A stretch of 64,000 bases of DNA. Source: Adiantum capillus-veneris. Taxonomy: Eukaryota > Streptophyta > Polypodiopsida > Polypodiales > Pteridaceae. Numbering within the stretch: position 1 is the first letter of the stretch; each line of letters opens with the position of its first letter. Position numbers and translations under genes: made by a program. The stretch lies in NCBI GenBank assembly GCA_014529385.2, contig CM043958.1, forward strand, positions 125,899,817-125,963,816, written 5' to 3'. The notes below the pieces were generated by a model. That model ran no database searches. It saw only the letters and a program-made list of their open reading frames with translations, and was not told the origin of the DNA. Shown here one piece after another: positions 10,574 to 21,267 of the stretch.

Positions 10574-10930
10574 ATGGCTGACAATATTAAAGAGAGTGAA
10601 ATTAATGTTGATAACTTTGATTTTGCTCATGAGCAAGCTACTAATGATGCTTCAATGCTTGTTAATTATCTTGTTTCTAGGCTTCAACAAGCCATGGGCA
10701 ATCCATCTCTCCAAAGTGAAGTGCAACGGCAGCTCCGTGCTCACGGGATTCTCCAAGCTCATCACCATGACGAGAGAACACCTAGGAAGCCTCCTTGTGA
10801 GACTACCAAAAGAGGTCTCTCTCCGATTCGCGAAGAAGAAGAGAATCCATATGAAGGGCTCAAGAACTTACTTCTTGATGATGCATCTCCTTCCCAAAGG
10901 AGAACTCAAGAGCCTCCACCGAAGGAATGA
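10574..10930 (+). CDS. Element A gag N-terminal segment
   Basis: 118 codons from ATG at 10574 (MADNIKESEINVDNFDFAHE) to TGA at 10928-10930. Element B has the same start (MADNNQES at 18581) but reads straight on to VAPRRR without this stop. In A the text after TGA continues in the same frame to MAPRRRRAKRSPSP. So the TGA either splits what was one gag, or is suppressed or bypassed at a low rate; mutation is the simpler reading. The segment is acidic and Gln-rich with a predicted helical stretch (VNYLVSRLQQAMGN). Gag assembles the virus-like particle that packages element RNA. Confidence 0.75.
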   Translation: MADNIKESEINVDNFDFAHEQATNDASMLVNYLVSRLQQAMGNPSLQSEVQRQLRAHGILQAHHHDERTPRKPPCETTKRGLSPIREEEENPYEGLKNLLLDDASPSQRRTQEPPPKE

Positions 10931-10963
10931 GAAAGAAGCGAGTCTCCCGCCACCTCGGCGGAG

Positions 10964-13435
10964 ATGGCTCCACGAAGACGGCGGGCTAAACGCTCTCCAT
11001 CACCACCAAAGCGGAGAAGACCATCACACTCTTCTCCACGCCATAATTCAAAGAGGGATGATAAAAAGCAAGAGAAGAAAAAGGCGAGAAAGAGGACACC
11101 CTCTTTTCCATCTTCTTTATCCTCTTCCTCTTATGAAAGCTATGGTGAAGATGACAAAGATCAAGACAAGAAAAAGGCGAGAAAGAGGTCACCCTCTTCT
11201 CCATCTTCTTCAAATTCTTCATCTTCTGAAGAAAGTGATGGTGCAACTTTTGAACCATCAAAAAGAAGAGGCCATAGGAAATCCTATGCCGCATGGAAGA
11301 GGTCGTCCAAGCTGAAGAAATTCAAAGAGGGAGGGAAGAGTATTTCTTTCCTTACCTATGATGGCACCTTCGGTGCTACAGACAAAGTTTTGGCCTTTAT
11401 CCAGCAATTCGATGCGGCGTTTGGAGATGAGGGCTTCACGGAGTCCTCTAAGCTACGCCATGTAGCTATGCACTTTCAAAAGTCCGCCAGACAATGGTGG
11501 TCTAGCCTACGAGCCAACGGTGAAGCTCCACGAACATGGAAGGCTTTAAGAGCTTCCATTATGAAGCAGTTTTTGGCCACCGATGCCAAAGACAAAGTAC
11601 TCACCGAATGGCGAAGCTTAAAGCTCTCTCCCAATGAATCCATCCACAAATATGTAGACAAGTTTTGGGACCTACAACTCAAAGCCACTGTCTTCAAAAA
11701 GTTGGATTTTGGAGAGCAAAAGCAACAATTTTGTGCGGGCTTAACCGAAGAAATGGCGGAGTATGTCAACTCCCAAAGGCCACGTACCATATCGGCGGTA
11801 ATACACCATACTATGGTGGCCTCGCGAATCAATTTCCAAATGGGGGGTAAAAGAAATAATAAGCCCCCGGAAAACAAAGGTTCCAATGAGCCTAAGGGGA
11901 AGGACAATGTCCAAAAGTCTCCTAAGGGCAATTCCAACAAAGCTAAAGAGAAGGGAGTTTACAAAGGAAAGAATAAACTCTCTCCTGAAGAGCTTGAGCG
12001 TTATCGTAAAGATAACCGGTGTTTCAAGTGCGGCGAACAAGGGCATGCGTACCGCGCTTGTCCCCAAAAGAACAACCGCCAAGATCCTCCTAGAGCTTCT
12101 TTGGTTGAAATCCAAGAGGAGGAGATTCACCAAACTCACCACAAAGGATCTCCTCTATGCCATGCTTGGGGAAAGGTAAGAGAACATGATGCTTTTATTC
12201 TCTTTGACCCTGGTTCTACTCACAATTTCATATCTATGGAGTTAGCCACCAAGCTAGGCATACAATCCTACGAGATGGGAGATATCCTACCCGCAGACAG
12301 TGCCTTCAAGGGGCAAGAAGCTTCAGTCACTCCCTTAATCGGGAAATTGAGGCTTCATGTCCAAGGCTATGTGGACAAAGAGGATTTCTTTATCTCTCCT
12401 CTCAAGCATGAGGATGTAATCCTAGGGGCACCATGGTTTGACCGTCTGGCTGCCCATGTTAAATTTCCTGAAAGGAGAATCTCCTTTAAGTTCAGGGAAA
12501 AGGACATGTATATAGATGCTAGGGAGATGGGTAACACCATCCCCATTGTACATACACCAGCTTTCAACAAGTCAATAAAGAGCTCTATTTCCGTGTACAT
12601 GATTTTTGTTAAAGATTCTCAAAATGAACCTAATGCTTTAGCAAAAGAAAATAAAAGCAACCAAAAGGAATTAGAGTTATCCAATTTTCTCAAGGGGTTT
12701 CAAGATGTCTTTATTGACGACATCCCTTCTGAGCTACCTCCTAAACGAGGTAATGACGACCATGCAATTGAACTTCTTCCAGGAAGTTCACCGCCTAACA
12801 AACCTCCTTATAGAGTTTCTCAAGCTCAACAAGAGGAGATTATGCGGCAAGTGCATGAGTTAATTGAGAAGGGCATGGTTAGGCCTAGCTCATCTCCATT
12901 TTGCTCACCTGTGCTATTAGTGCAAAAGAAAGACGGCACATATCGTATGTGTGTCGACTATAGAGCACTAAATAGGATCACTATCAAGAATAGGTTTCCC
13001 GTTCCACGGGTAGAAGACCTATTTGATAAGCTACAAGGATCGACCTACTTCAGTAGGATTGACCTAAAAAGTGGCTATCATCAAATAAGGATAGTTGATC
13101 AAGACATTGTAAAGACCGCATTTCGTACTACATTTGGTCTTTACGAATACATTGTCATGCCTTTTGGCTTGACTAATGCACCAGCCACATTTAACCTCTT
13201 GATGGAGAAGCTGTTCAGACCTCATCGAACCTTCACTGGAGTGTTCTTTGATGATATTATCATCTACTCTAATTCATTAGAGGAACATAAGCAACACCTC
13301 CAGGTAATATTTCAAGTTTTAAGAGAGAATAAACTTTATGTTAATCGAAAGAAAAGTGAATTTTTCTTGCAAGAGATTCAATATTTAGGTCACATTATCT
13401 CTCAAGATGGAATCCAAATGGATCCATCCAAGTAG
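10964..13435 (+). CDS. Element A gag-protease-reverse transcriptase
   Basis: 823 codons. An Arg/Ser/Lys-rich N-terminus (MAPRRRRAKRSPSPPKRRRP, then Ser runs) resembles an RS or nucleic-acid-binding tail. The Retrotrans_gag core is at about residues 120-295 (FIQQFDAAFGDEGF, ARQWWSSLRANGEA, NESIHKYVDKFWDL). A CCHC knuckle CFKCGEQGHAYRAC sits near residue 353 and an aspartic protease motif LFDPGSTHNFIS near 412. RT occupies about residues 630-815, with YRMCVDYRALN, YFSRIDLKSGYHQ, MPFGLTNAPATF and the catalytic FFDDIIIYS. The frame ends at TAG after MDPSK because one T is missing (AAGTAGAGG; B has AAGTTAGAGG at about 20610). RNase H and integrase continue in another frame. Confidence 0.9.
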   Translation: MAPRRRRAKRSPSPPKRRRPSHSSPRHNSKRDDKKQEKKKARKRTPSFPSSLSSSSYESYGEDDKDQDKKKARKRSPSSPSSSNSSSSEESDGATFEPSKRRGHRKSYAAWKRSSKLKKFKEGGKSISFLTYDGTFGATDKVLAFIQQFDAAFGDEGFTESSKLRHVAMHFQKSARQWWSSLRANGEAPRTWKALRASIMKQFLATDAKDKVLTEWRSLKLSPNESIHKYVDKFWDLQLKATVFKKLDFGEQKQQFCAGLTEEMAEYVNSQRPRTISAVIHHTMVASRINFQMGGKRNNKPPENKGSNEPKGKDNVQKSPKGNSNKAKEKGVYKGKNKLSPEELERYRKDNRCFKCGEQGHAYRACPQKNNRQDPPRASLVEIQEEEIHQTHHKGSPLCHAWGKVREHDAFILFDPGSTHNFISMELATKLGIQSYEMGDILPADSAFKGQEASVTPLIGKLRLHVQGYVDKEDFFISPLKHEDVILGAPWFDRLAAHVKFPERRISFKFREKDMYIDAREMGNTIPIVHTPAFNKSIKSSISVYMIFVKDSQNEPNALAKENKSNQKELELSNFLKGFQDVFIDDIPSELPPKRGNDDHAIELLPGSSPPNKPPYRVSQAQQEEIMRQVHELIEKGMVRPSSSPFCSPVLLVQKKDGTYRMCVDYRALNRITIKNRFPVPRVEDLFDKLQGSTYFSRIDLKSGYHQIRIVDQDIVKTAFRTTFGLYEYIVMPFGLTNAPATFNLLMEKLFRPHRTFTGVFFDDIIIYSNSLEEHKQHLQVIFQVLRENKLYVNRKKSEFFLQEIQYLGHIISQDGIQMDPSK

Positions 13436-13494
13436 AGGTAATAAAAGGATGGCCTAAACCAAGGAATCTTCATGAACTAAGAAGCTTTATAGGT

Positions 13495-15522
13495 ATGTGT
13501 GCATACTATAGACGCTTCATAGAAAAGTTCTCACAAATTGCGGGACCATTACATGACCTAACAAAGAAAAATGTTAGGTATACGTGGTCTGCTAAGGAGA
13601 ACAATGCTTTCGAAAAGCTTAAAGAAAAGCTTATCTCTCAACCTGTGCTTACACTACCGGATCTCTCAAAACCATTTGAGGTCCAATGTGACGCTTGTGG
13701 TGATTGCCTTGGGGCTTTTTTGCTCCAAGAAGGGCACGCCATAGGCTATGAGAGTCGAAGGCTCGACCCTGTTGAGCAAGCTCTAGGCATATACGAAAAA
13801 GAACTCCTTGCAGTTCTACATGCCTTAGACTCATGGAAGCACTATTTATTGGGGACTCCTTTCATTCTGCGAACGGATCACCAAAGTCTTAAGTACTTCA
13901 TGACGCAGACCAAGCTCTCCGACAAACAAATGAGGTGGGCAAATTTCCTTTCGCAATTTCATTTTCATATTGCTCACATTGCTGGCAAGCATAATCAAGT
14001 AGCCGATGCACTCTCAAGACGACCGAGAGTGAATGCGGTTTCCATAGCCACTCACAATGATCTATCTTTAATGATAGATGAGTATGCTATTGATCCCGAT
14101 TTTAGAGATGTGATTTCAGCCCTTGCCTTAGGGAAGAAAGAAGAACCATTTACTTTACAAGATGGTTATCTTCTCTATGGCAATAGACTATGCGTTACTA
14201 ACTCACTACGTGAGAAAGTAATGTATGAATCTCATACTCCCCCATATGCGGGGCATAGAGGGATTCAGTCTACCCTAAAGGGAATTGAAACATATTTCTA
14301 TTGGCCTACCATGAAAGTGAACATACATGAGTATGTTTCCAAATGTGTGGTATGTCAAAAGACAAAATTTGATAGAGGGAAGCAACTTGGATTGCTTCAA
14401 CCCTTGCCAATCCCTAATTCACCATGGGAGAGCATATCCATGGATTTTATCTTTGGATTGCCTAAGTCTATCCATGGGAATACGGGAATATGGACGATAG
14501 TAGACAGGTTCAGTAAACAAGCTCATTTTATACCTGTCAAAAAGACTATCAAAGCCCATCAAATGGCAACCCTCTTCATTTCACAAATTTTCAAGTACCA
14601 TGGCTTGCCAATGTCCATAGTGTCGGATAGAGATCCTAGAATGACCAGTAATTTCTGGAAGGGTCTCTTTGAGAATTTAGGAACAAGGCTAAACTTCTCT
14701 TCGGCCTATCATCCACAAACTGATGGCCAAAGTGAAATAGCTAACCTAACTATTCTCGATCTACTAAAAGCCTATGTAACGGAAGTAGATCAAAGATCCC
14801 AATGGGAGAAGTACTTACCCTTAGTAGAGTATGCTTACAATAACACTGTACATACTTCTACAGGAAAAGCACCTTTCGAGGTAATTGAGGGAAGATCAAA
14901 AAGTCCCTTGCTACTTAAGGTACATGGGAAGATCTTCGCTGCAGATGAGTATAGCCGAGACCTACAAGAATCTTTCCAAAAGATTAAGGATGCTATCTCT
15001 ATCTCACAGCAAAGGCAAAAGGCTGCTGCTGACAAGCACAGAAGAGCCCAAACCTTTAAAGAAAACGATTGGGTCTTGTTAAAGTTTCCCAAGGCTCGAT
15101 TAAGGCACACTACGGGCAAGAATCCTACGGGTCACCAAAAGTACTATGCTAAACTAGCAAAAAGGTACTATGGTCCCTTCCAGATTCTTAGGCCAATCAA
15201 TGAGATGGCCTATCAACTTAAGTTGCCCAATCATTGGCTCATACACAATGCTTTTCATGTGAGCCTCTTAAAGCCTTACAAAGGAGAGCCACCTCAAGAA
15301 CCAACTATTGAAGACCCACCGGAGATCGAGGACCACGAGGAGGTGCTGCAGCCCGAGTCCATTCTCCGACATGAAGACAAGGTATTAAGAGGCGGTAAGA
15401 CTATCCGACGATATCTTATTAAGTTTAAGAATTATCCTTTTGAAGATGCTAGATGGATGCAAGGCATACAATTAAAGGATAACCTAAACCTTGTCAACGC
15501 TTACAATGCTTCCCAAGAGTAA
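13495..15522 (+). CDS. Element A RNase H-integrase-chromodomain
   Basis: 675 codons from the first ATG after the frameshift; the true reading enters upstream. RNase H: FEVQCDACGDCLGAFLLQEG, IYEKELLAVLHAL and TDHQSLKYFM supply the Asp/Glu/Asp residues. Integrase: the zinc-binding HHCC part (HTPPYAGHRG ... CVVCQK) is followed by the D,D-35-E core (SMDFIFGLP, VSDRDPRMT, DGQSEIANLTI) and the GPY/F-like module (RYYGPFQILRPI, HNAFHVSLLKPYKG). The C-terminus, about residues 610-670 (ILRHEDKVL ... YLIKFKNYPFEDARWMQ), is a chromodomain-like fold. In chromoviruses it directs integration toward particular chromatin. The stop is TAA at 15520. Confidence 0.9.
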   Translation: MCAYYRRFIEKFSQIAGPLHDLTKKNVRYTWSAKENNAFEKLKEKLISQPVLTLPDLSKPFEVQCDACGDCLGAFLLQEGHAIGYESRRLDPVEQALGIYEKELLAVLHALDSWKHYLLGTPFILRTDHQSLKYFMTQTKLSDKQMRWANFLSQFHFHIAHIAGKHNQVADALSRRPRVNAVSIATHNDLSLMIDEYAIDPDFRDVISALALGKKEEPFTLQDGYLLYGNRLCVTNSLREKVMYESHTPPYAGHRGIQSTLKGIETYFYWPTMKVNIHEYVSKCVVCQKTKFDRGKQLGLLQPLPIPNSPWESISMDFIFGLPKSIHGNTGIWTIVDRFSKQAHFIPVKKTIKAHQMATLFISQIFKYHGLPMSIVSDRDPRMTSNFWKGLFENLGTRLNFSSAYHPQTDGQSEIANLTILDLLKAYVTEVDQRSQWEKYLPLVEYAYNNTVHTSTGKAPFEVIEGRSKSPLLLKVHGKIFAADEYSRDLQESFQKIKDAISISQQRQKAAADKHRRAQTFKENDWVLLKFPKARLRHTTGKNPTGHQKYYAKLAKRYYGPFQILRPINEMAYQLKLPNHWLIHNAFHVSLLKPYKGEPPQEPTIEDPPEIEDHEEVLQPESILRHEDKVLRGGKTIRRYLIKFKNYPFEDARWMQGIQLKDNLNLVNAYNASQE

Positions 15523-15879
15523 GCAAATGTACAAAATGTTAAAAATGAACAAAAATTTTTCTCTTATAAGACTCTCTTTTTCTTTATTTGTGCACAAAAA
15601 TGAAGTAGTATGCATGCTTAGATCAAGTTTGTGGAGACGACCTCTCCCAAACACCAAGTAGAGCTTGTCACTCTACTATGGAAGACTGATAGGACTAATG
15701 TGCAGACATGCTTGCGGCAGCCTCAGGCTCTCAAGCGCCAAATGGACTAGTCATCCATTATGGAATGATGTCGTAGGGTAACATAGGGATCCTCTACCCG
15801 CTAAGGAAAGGACTCATGCATATGCTTTATCTTCTCTACACCATAGTCGAGGACGACTATGATTTCAAGAGAGAGGTAA
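15523..15879 (+). promoter_or_regulatory. Element A 3' untranslated region and polypurine tract
   Basis: Noncoding stretch between the integrase stop and the 3' LTR. It includes a hairpin-capable segment CATAGTCGAGGACGACTATG at 15842-15861, also found at about 22667 and 26365 in B and C. The purine-rich CAAGAGAGAGGTAA at 15866-15879 directly precedes TGTCATA and would prime plus-strand synthesis. Confidence 0.65.
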
Positions 15880-17471
15880 TGTCATAATAATCAATATCTA
15901 ATTCTCCTAAATGATTTTCTCATATTAAACTGATCATTTAATGTGGGGAAGTGCCAAGGGAGAAAAAGCTAGAATATTGGTTAAGTTAGCAGACCGGCCA
16001 CAGTAGGGATCCAAAGGAGGGAAAATAGGGATCCAAAGGGGGGGCCATCTGCAAAAGAGCCATGTGAAACAATGGGCCAAAAAGACCCTAAGGTTCAGCC
16101 CATTAAGACTTCCAAAATGCTAAGGTTCCAAAATTCAAAGGTTGTGTCCAAAGGTCAACCTTAGGGAAAATTGGATGCTTAGTGTGTGTCCCAAAAAGTC
16201 TTTCTACATCCCTACATGGGAGGGGGCGAGCCCCAAAGCTAGGGGATGAGAGAGAAAGCCACACACACACACACAGGCTCCCTTTACACAAAGGGAATGA
16301 GGGACACATGTCAGCTCCCTAGGCCAGATGCCCACAAGGTGTGCCCAATTCCTATTGGAAGACCCTTGAAGTGGACCAATGAGAATTAGGCTAGAGTAAA
16401 TCTAGTTTAATTAATTTAAAAACATTTAATAAAAGAAACCAATAAGAATTAAGTGTCCTAGAAGACTATTGGGCAGTCTCCCAAGGGGTCCAATGAGCAT
16501 TCAGGAGCCCCATGGCTTGCCTGATTCCTATTGGCCGGGAGGCAAAGGGGTCCAATGAGAGTTTAGTTTAATTATTTAATTATCTAAAGCTCTCACAAAA
16601 GGGGAAAGGGGGACACATGTCAGAAGGCTATCACTTATGCTGCTTAATCCCTATTGGCTTGACCTGGGGAGGTCCAATGAGGCAAAAGCCAGCCTAACTT
16701 AGCAGCTAGGGCTCGCCCAAGAGAGAGAGGGGGCTGATTTTTGCTTGGCATTGACACACACACTCTCACACTTGACCATGTGTGAAGGGAAAAATACTCT
16801 ACCTCCTCCCAAGCTTTAATGGAGAGCTCATCACCTACTCCAAGCTTGTGAGATAGAAGCCTACATCAACACTCTCTTGGCATGTGGATGCAAATCCAAC
16901 CAAGAGCCAAGCTTCAATGCATGCTCATCTTCTCTACCAAGCTAATTACTAAGCTAAGCTATGCTAATATGAGTGATTATGTGAGGAGATGTACTTCTTT
17001 CTCGTAAGATACTTCTTTTTCCTCTCAATCTACTCTCATACCCTGCTAGCTCTCACCATCTTCGAAGGTGTGTGAGGTCTTGGGTCTGAGAACGGGGATA
17101 ATTCAAGTTGTGTTTGATTAAGTGTTTTGCTTGGTGTATGAAGCTTCCATCTTCATTGCACTAGCTCGTCTTGGAGGAACACAAAGAATTGTATTGTACA
17201 ATGTCTCTCTTGATGGGAGAAACCATAATACAAAGCCTTTTGGAGGGGGGACCGGCTCCATGCAAATCCGGTCCTCAACTGTTGTCAATAGCTTAATTGC
17301 TCTCTCTTTTGAAAGTATTGTCGATGCTATCTAACTAGGTGTTATGCTTTTTGTTGCTCTCTCCACCCAAGCACTCTTGTAATTCTCATTAGGAATCAAC
17401 TCTAATGAAATGCTCACTATGTTCATGCTAATTTCCGCTACACATAAGATTTTAGGCCATTAAATGTTACA
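15880..17471 (+). repeat. Element A 3' LTR
   Basis: 1592 bp, starts TGTCATAATAATC, ends AAATGTTACA, followed by the target duplication CATTC (17472-17476). Nearly identical to the 5' LTR. Confidence 0.92.
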
Positions 17472-17476
17472 CATTC

Positions 17477-18167
17477 TCTCGTTGTGTGGAGTGCAAAATG
17501 CAAGAGCGCCATGTCCTTCTCCAAGTTTGTTGAGAAGTGGAGAGGCTACACCAACACTCTTGTCTATGGAATGCAAATCCAACCAAGATCCATGGTTCAA
17601 TGCTTAAGCTTTCCATCTTATTCATCTTCATTATTGTGATATTATGCTATGCTAAGCAAGAAGAGTGATGATAAGTGAGGAACTATTTCTTTCTCATATG
17701 GAATGTTTTTTCTTCCTCTTCCCTACCCTCATTCCCCGCTAGCTCTCTCCACCTTCGAAGGTGTTTGAGGCCTTGTGACTGAGGCTTAGGATAATTAACT
17801 CTTTTTGCAAAGTTTATGTTAAGTTCGTGATGCATGAAGCTTTTCATCTTCATAGCATCACCAAGGGCATAAGGAACACAAAGATTATATTTTAACAAAG
17901 TCTCTCTTGATGGGAGAATCTATAATACAAACACCTTTTGGAGGGGGTACCAGCTCCAAGTAAATCCGGTCCTCATCTATTGTCATGTTCTTTAATACTC
18001 TCTTTCTTGCAGAAGTAGTGTTCATGCCAAGCTAATTAAATACTATGTTTATGTTTCTACCATCAATTAAGTTCACCCTCCAAGTTCTCAAAGTAATCTG
18101 ACAAAAATGCTCACTCTAATTCTCTTAATTATGCTATTCTCAAAGTTCATAGGCCATTTCCATTATA
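17477..18167 (+). repeat. Element B 5' LTR, right part
   Basis: Continues the LTR interrupted at 8563: TCTCGTTGTGTGGAGTGC here, TCTCATTGTGTGGAGTGC at about 23453 in the B 3' LTR. It ends CCATTATA where CA is expected. The whole LTR is about 1450 bp (759 + 691). Confidence 0.8.
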
Positions 18168-18168
18168 T

Positions 18169-18180
18169 TGATATCGGAGC
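18169..18180 (+). promoter_or_regulatory. Element B primer-binding site, decayed
   Basis: TGATATCGGAGC lies right after the LTR and differs at two positions from the TGGTATCAGAGC of element A. It is an aged initiator-Met type PBS. Confidence 0.7.
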
Positions 18181-18580
18181 ATTTGGTTTCTCTTTTCTTG
18201 CTTAAGAAGAGAGGTCCTTAAGTAGCCTATTAATGGTTGATTTTGTAAATTATATTAGGTAAGTGGGACTGGGATCTATTATCGGTTTTCTTGAGCCCAC
18301 TATGTGGGATATGGTGCACACCTTGGGAGATTTGGTCTTAATAATGGAGTCTTCTTAGACTTGCCTACGGCTTTACCATTATTGAGCCATAAGAAGTCCG
18401 AAAGGAGCTATCCCTCGGCAGATTTGCTATGTTAGACCCACTCCACTACTCTCTATCATTAACCAATTCGAGCAGTGGGTGTAGATACTTAAGTGCCTAT
18501 TTTCAAAGGCTAAAAGGAGTAGCAACTAAGGTTTTGAATTTGCCAAAGCATACAATAATAAACACATAAGTTTAATTAAC

Positions 18581-19682
18581 ATGGCTGACAATAACCAAGA
18601 GAGTAGAATTAACATTGATAACTTTGATTTTGCACATGAAGGTGCTAATGATGATGGCCTCATGTTTGTTAATTATCTTGTTACTAGGTTACAACAAGCT
18701 ATGGGCAACCCTGCTTTGCAAGACGAAGTTACTCAACAACTTCATGCTTATGGGATTTCCTTTCCTCTCAAAGTGGAGAGAGAGCTTAGGAGGCCTCTTG
18801 ATGAGACCCCCAAAAATAGACTCTCTCCCATACGAGAGGAGGAATCCAAAGATCAAGAAAGTAATCAATCCCTAAATTCCTCTGAAGATGTGGCTCCACG
18901 AAGAAGGTAGACTAAATGATCGCCAACTCCTCCCAAGAGGACTATGGTTAACCGATAGTACTTCTCCTTGGCACCCCAAAAGGGAAGAGAGGAAACAAAG
19001 GAAGAAAAGGGCAAGAAAGAGGTCACCCTCTTCTCCTTCTTCTTCACCTTCCTCCTCTATCGATGAAAGCTATGGCTATTCTCCTAGAGAATACAAGAGG
19101 GGAGGACATCGCAAATCTTACCCTGCATGACGAAGGTCACAAAAGCTAAAGAAGTTCAAAGAGGGAGGAAAGAGTACCTCTTTTATCACCTATGATGGTA
19201 CCTTTGGTGCTACTGACAAAGTATTGGCCTTCATCCAGCAATTTGTTGGAGTCTTTGGAGACGAGGGCTTCACGGAGTCCTCCAAGCTATGCCATGTAGC
19301 TATGCACTTCCAAAAATTGGCTCATCAATGGTGGGCTAGCCTTTGTGGCAACGGTGAAGCCCCAAAGACATGGAAAACTCGACAAGTTTCCATCATGAAG
19401 CAATTCCTTGCAAGCGATAGAAAGGACAAAGTGCTCAATGAATGGAAAAATTTGAGGCTTCTCTCTCATGAGTCTATTCACCAATATGTGGAAAAGTTTT
19501 GGGATTTACATCTCAAAGCTACTGTCTTTCAAAAGATAAACATCGCCGAGCAAAAGTAACAATTTTGTGCGAGATTATCTGAAGAGATGGCCAAGTATGC
19601 GGCCTAGTTACATTAGCAAAGTAATCCATTATACCATGGTTGCTTCGCACATGGTTCCTACTTCACATATAGGGGAAAGAAC
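18581..19682 (+). pseudogene. Element B gag, interrupted
   Basis: Starts MADNNQESRINIDNFDFAHE, aligned with element A at 10574. The N-terminal segment reads through the place where A has TGA, then meets TAG after VAPRRR at 18908. The gag core resumes (FIQQFVGVFGDEGFTESSKL, HQWWASLCGNGEAP, ESIHQYVEKFWDLHL) and meets TAA at 19557. After KYAA the sequence jumps to MVPTSHIGER and then to MYIDAN. Compared with A, about 650 bp are absent, including the CCHC knuckle and the protease active site. This gag cannot be functional. Confidence 0.8.
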
Positions 19683-21267
19683 ATGTATATAGATGCTAAT
19701 GAATCTGGTTGTACTATATCACTTGTAAATCCATCAGCTTTTGATAAGTCAATGAAAAGCTCGATTTTTGTGCACGTGATTTTTGTCAAAGAATCCATTA
19801 ATGATGCTAATGGTTTATCAAGTGAAAGTGGTAGGAATCAAGAAGAGTTAGACTTATCTAACTTTCTAAAAGGATTACAAGCTGTGCTCATCGATGATAT
19901 CCATATGGGTTTACCTCCAAAATGAGGAAATGATGACCATTGAATTGAGCTCCTATCAAGAAGCTCACCGCCTAAAAAACCTCCTCATCAAGTTTCCCAA
20001 GATAAACAAGAGGAGATCATGAGGAAAGTACAAGAATTGGTAGACAAAGGGATGGTGAGTCCTAGCTCCTCTCCCTTTTGTTCTCCAGTCCTTTTAGTGC
20101 AAAAGAAAGATGGAACATACTGCATGTGTGTGGACTATCGCTCACTAAACCATATCACTATCAGAAATAGATTTCCCATACCTCGGGTAGAAAGATCTGT
20201 TTGATGAAATACAGGGCTCTACCTACTTCAAGAGGATTGAACTTAAAAGTGGCTATCATCAAATAAGGATAGTGGAGGAAGATATCTTAAAGATGACATT
20301 TCGTACAATGTTTGGTGTTTATGAATATCTAGTCATGCCTTTTGGCTTGACCAATGCACCTGCCACATTCAATCGTTTGATGGAGAAAATATTTAGACCC
20401 TACCACAAGTTCAATGGAGTGTTCTTTGATGATATCATCATCTACTCCAAGTCCTTGGAGGAACACAAGAAGCATCTCCAAGTGTTTTTTCAAGCATTGA
20501 GGGAGAACAAGCCTTTTCTCAACCAAAAGAAAAGTGAGTTTTTCCATCAAGAGATTCAAAACTTAGGTCATATTATCTTTCAAGATGGTATCTGTATGGA
20601 TCCATCGAAGTTAGAGGTAATAAAAGCATGGCCTAATCCAAGGAATCTACATGAGCTAAGAAGCTTTATTGGTATGTGTGCATACTATAGATGCTTCATA
20701 GCAAAATTTTCTCTAATAGCAGGACCATTACTACATGACTTAACAAAGAAGAATGTTAAGTATTCATGGACCGCTAAGGAGAAAAAATATTTTGACAAGC
20801 TCAAAGAGAAGCTTACCTCTCAACCAGTCCTCACGCTTTCGGATCTCTCAACGCCATTTGAGGTCCAATGTGATGCTTCTGGTGATTTCCTTGGAGCAGT
20901 CTTTCTTCAAGAAGAGCATGCCATAGCATATGAGAGCCGAAGGCTCAATACGAAAGAACAGGTCTTGGGCATTTATGAGAAAGAGCTTTTAGCTGTTCTA
21001 CATACCCTAGACACATGGAAGCACTATCTATCGGGGACTCCATTCATTTTACGAACAGACCATCAAAGTCTCAAGTACTTCATGACACAAACAAAGCTTT
21101 CCAACAAACAAATGAGGTGGACAAATTTTATTTCGCAATTTAATTTCCACATTGCTCATGTTGCTAGTAATCACAATCAAGTGGCTGATGCATTTTCACG
21201 ACGACCAAAAGTTAATATTGTGTCTATAGCAACTCACAATGATCTATCTTCTATGATAGATGAGTAG
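19683..21267 (+). pseudogene. Element B RT and RNase H, interrupted
   Basis: The frame resumes at MYIDANESG and FLKGLQAVLIDDIHMG. RT follows in two frames: LVQKKDGTYCMCVDYRSLN with a one-base shift before FDEIQGSTYF, then LVMPFGLTNAPATF, the catalytic FFDDIIIYSKS and the thumb. RNase H is mostly intact in sequence (FEVQCDASGDFLGAVFLQEE, YEKELLAVLHTL, TDHQSLKYFM, NHNQVADAFSRRP), up to TAG at about 21265. Multiple stops show that B is dead. Confidence 0.8.

Larger units (their letters stand above)
8564..17471 (+). mobile_element. Young, nearly complete chromodomain Ty3/gypsy element A
   Basis: An 8908-bp element with 1593- and 1592-bp LTRs beginning TG and ending CA, flanked by CATTC at 8559-8563 and 17472-17476. 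A PBS matching initiator tRNA-Met follows the 5' LTR and a purine-rich tract precedes the 3' LTR. The internal part encodes gag, protease, RT, RNase H, integrase and a C-terminal chromodomain, the order of chromoviruses. By eye the LTRs differ at only about four or five sites, so insertion was recent. A TGA codon at 10928 and a one-base deletion at about 13431 break the polyprotein. Confidence 0.92.
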
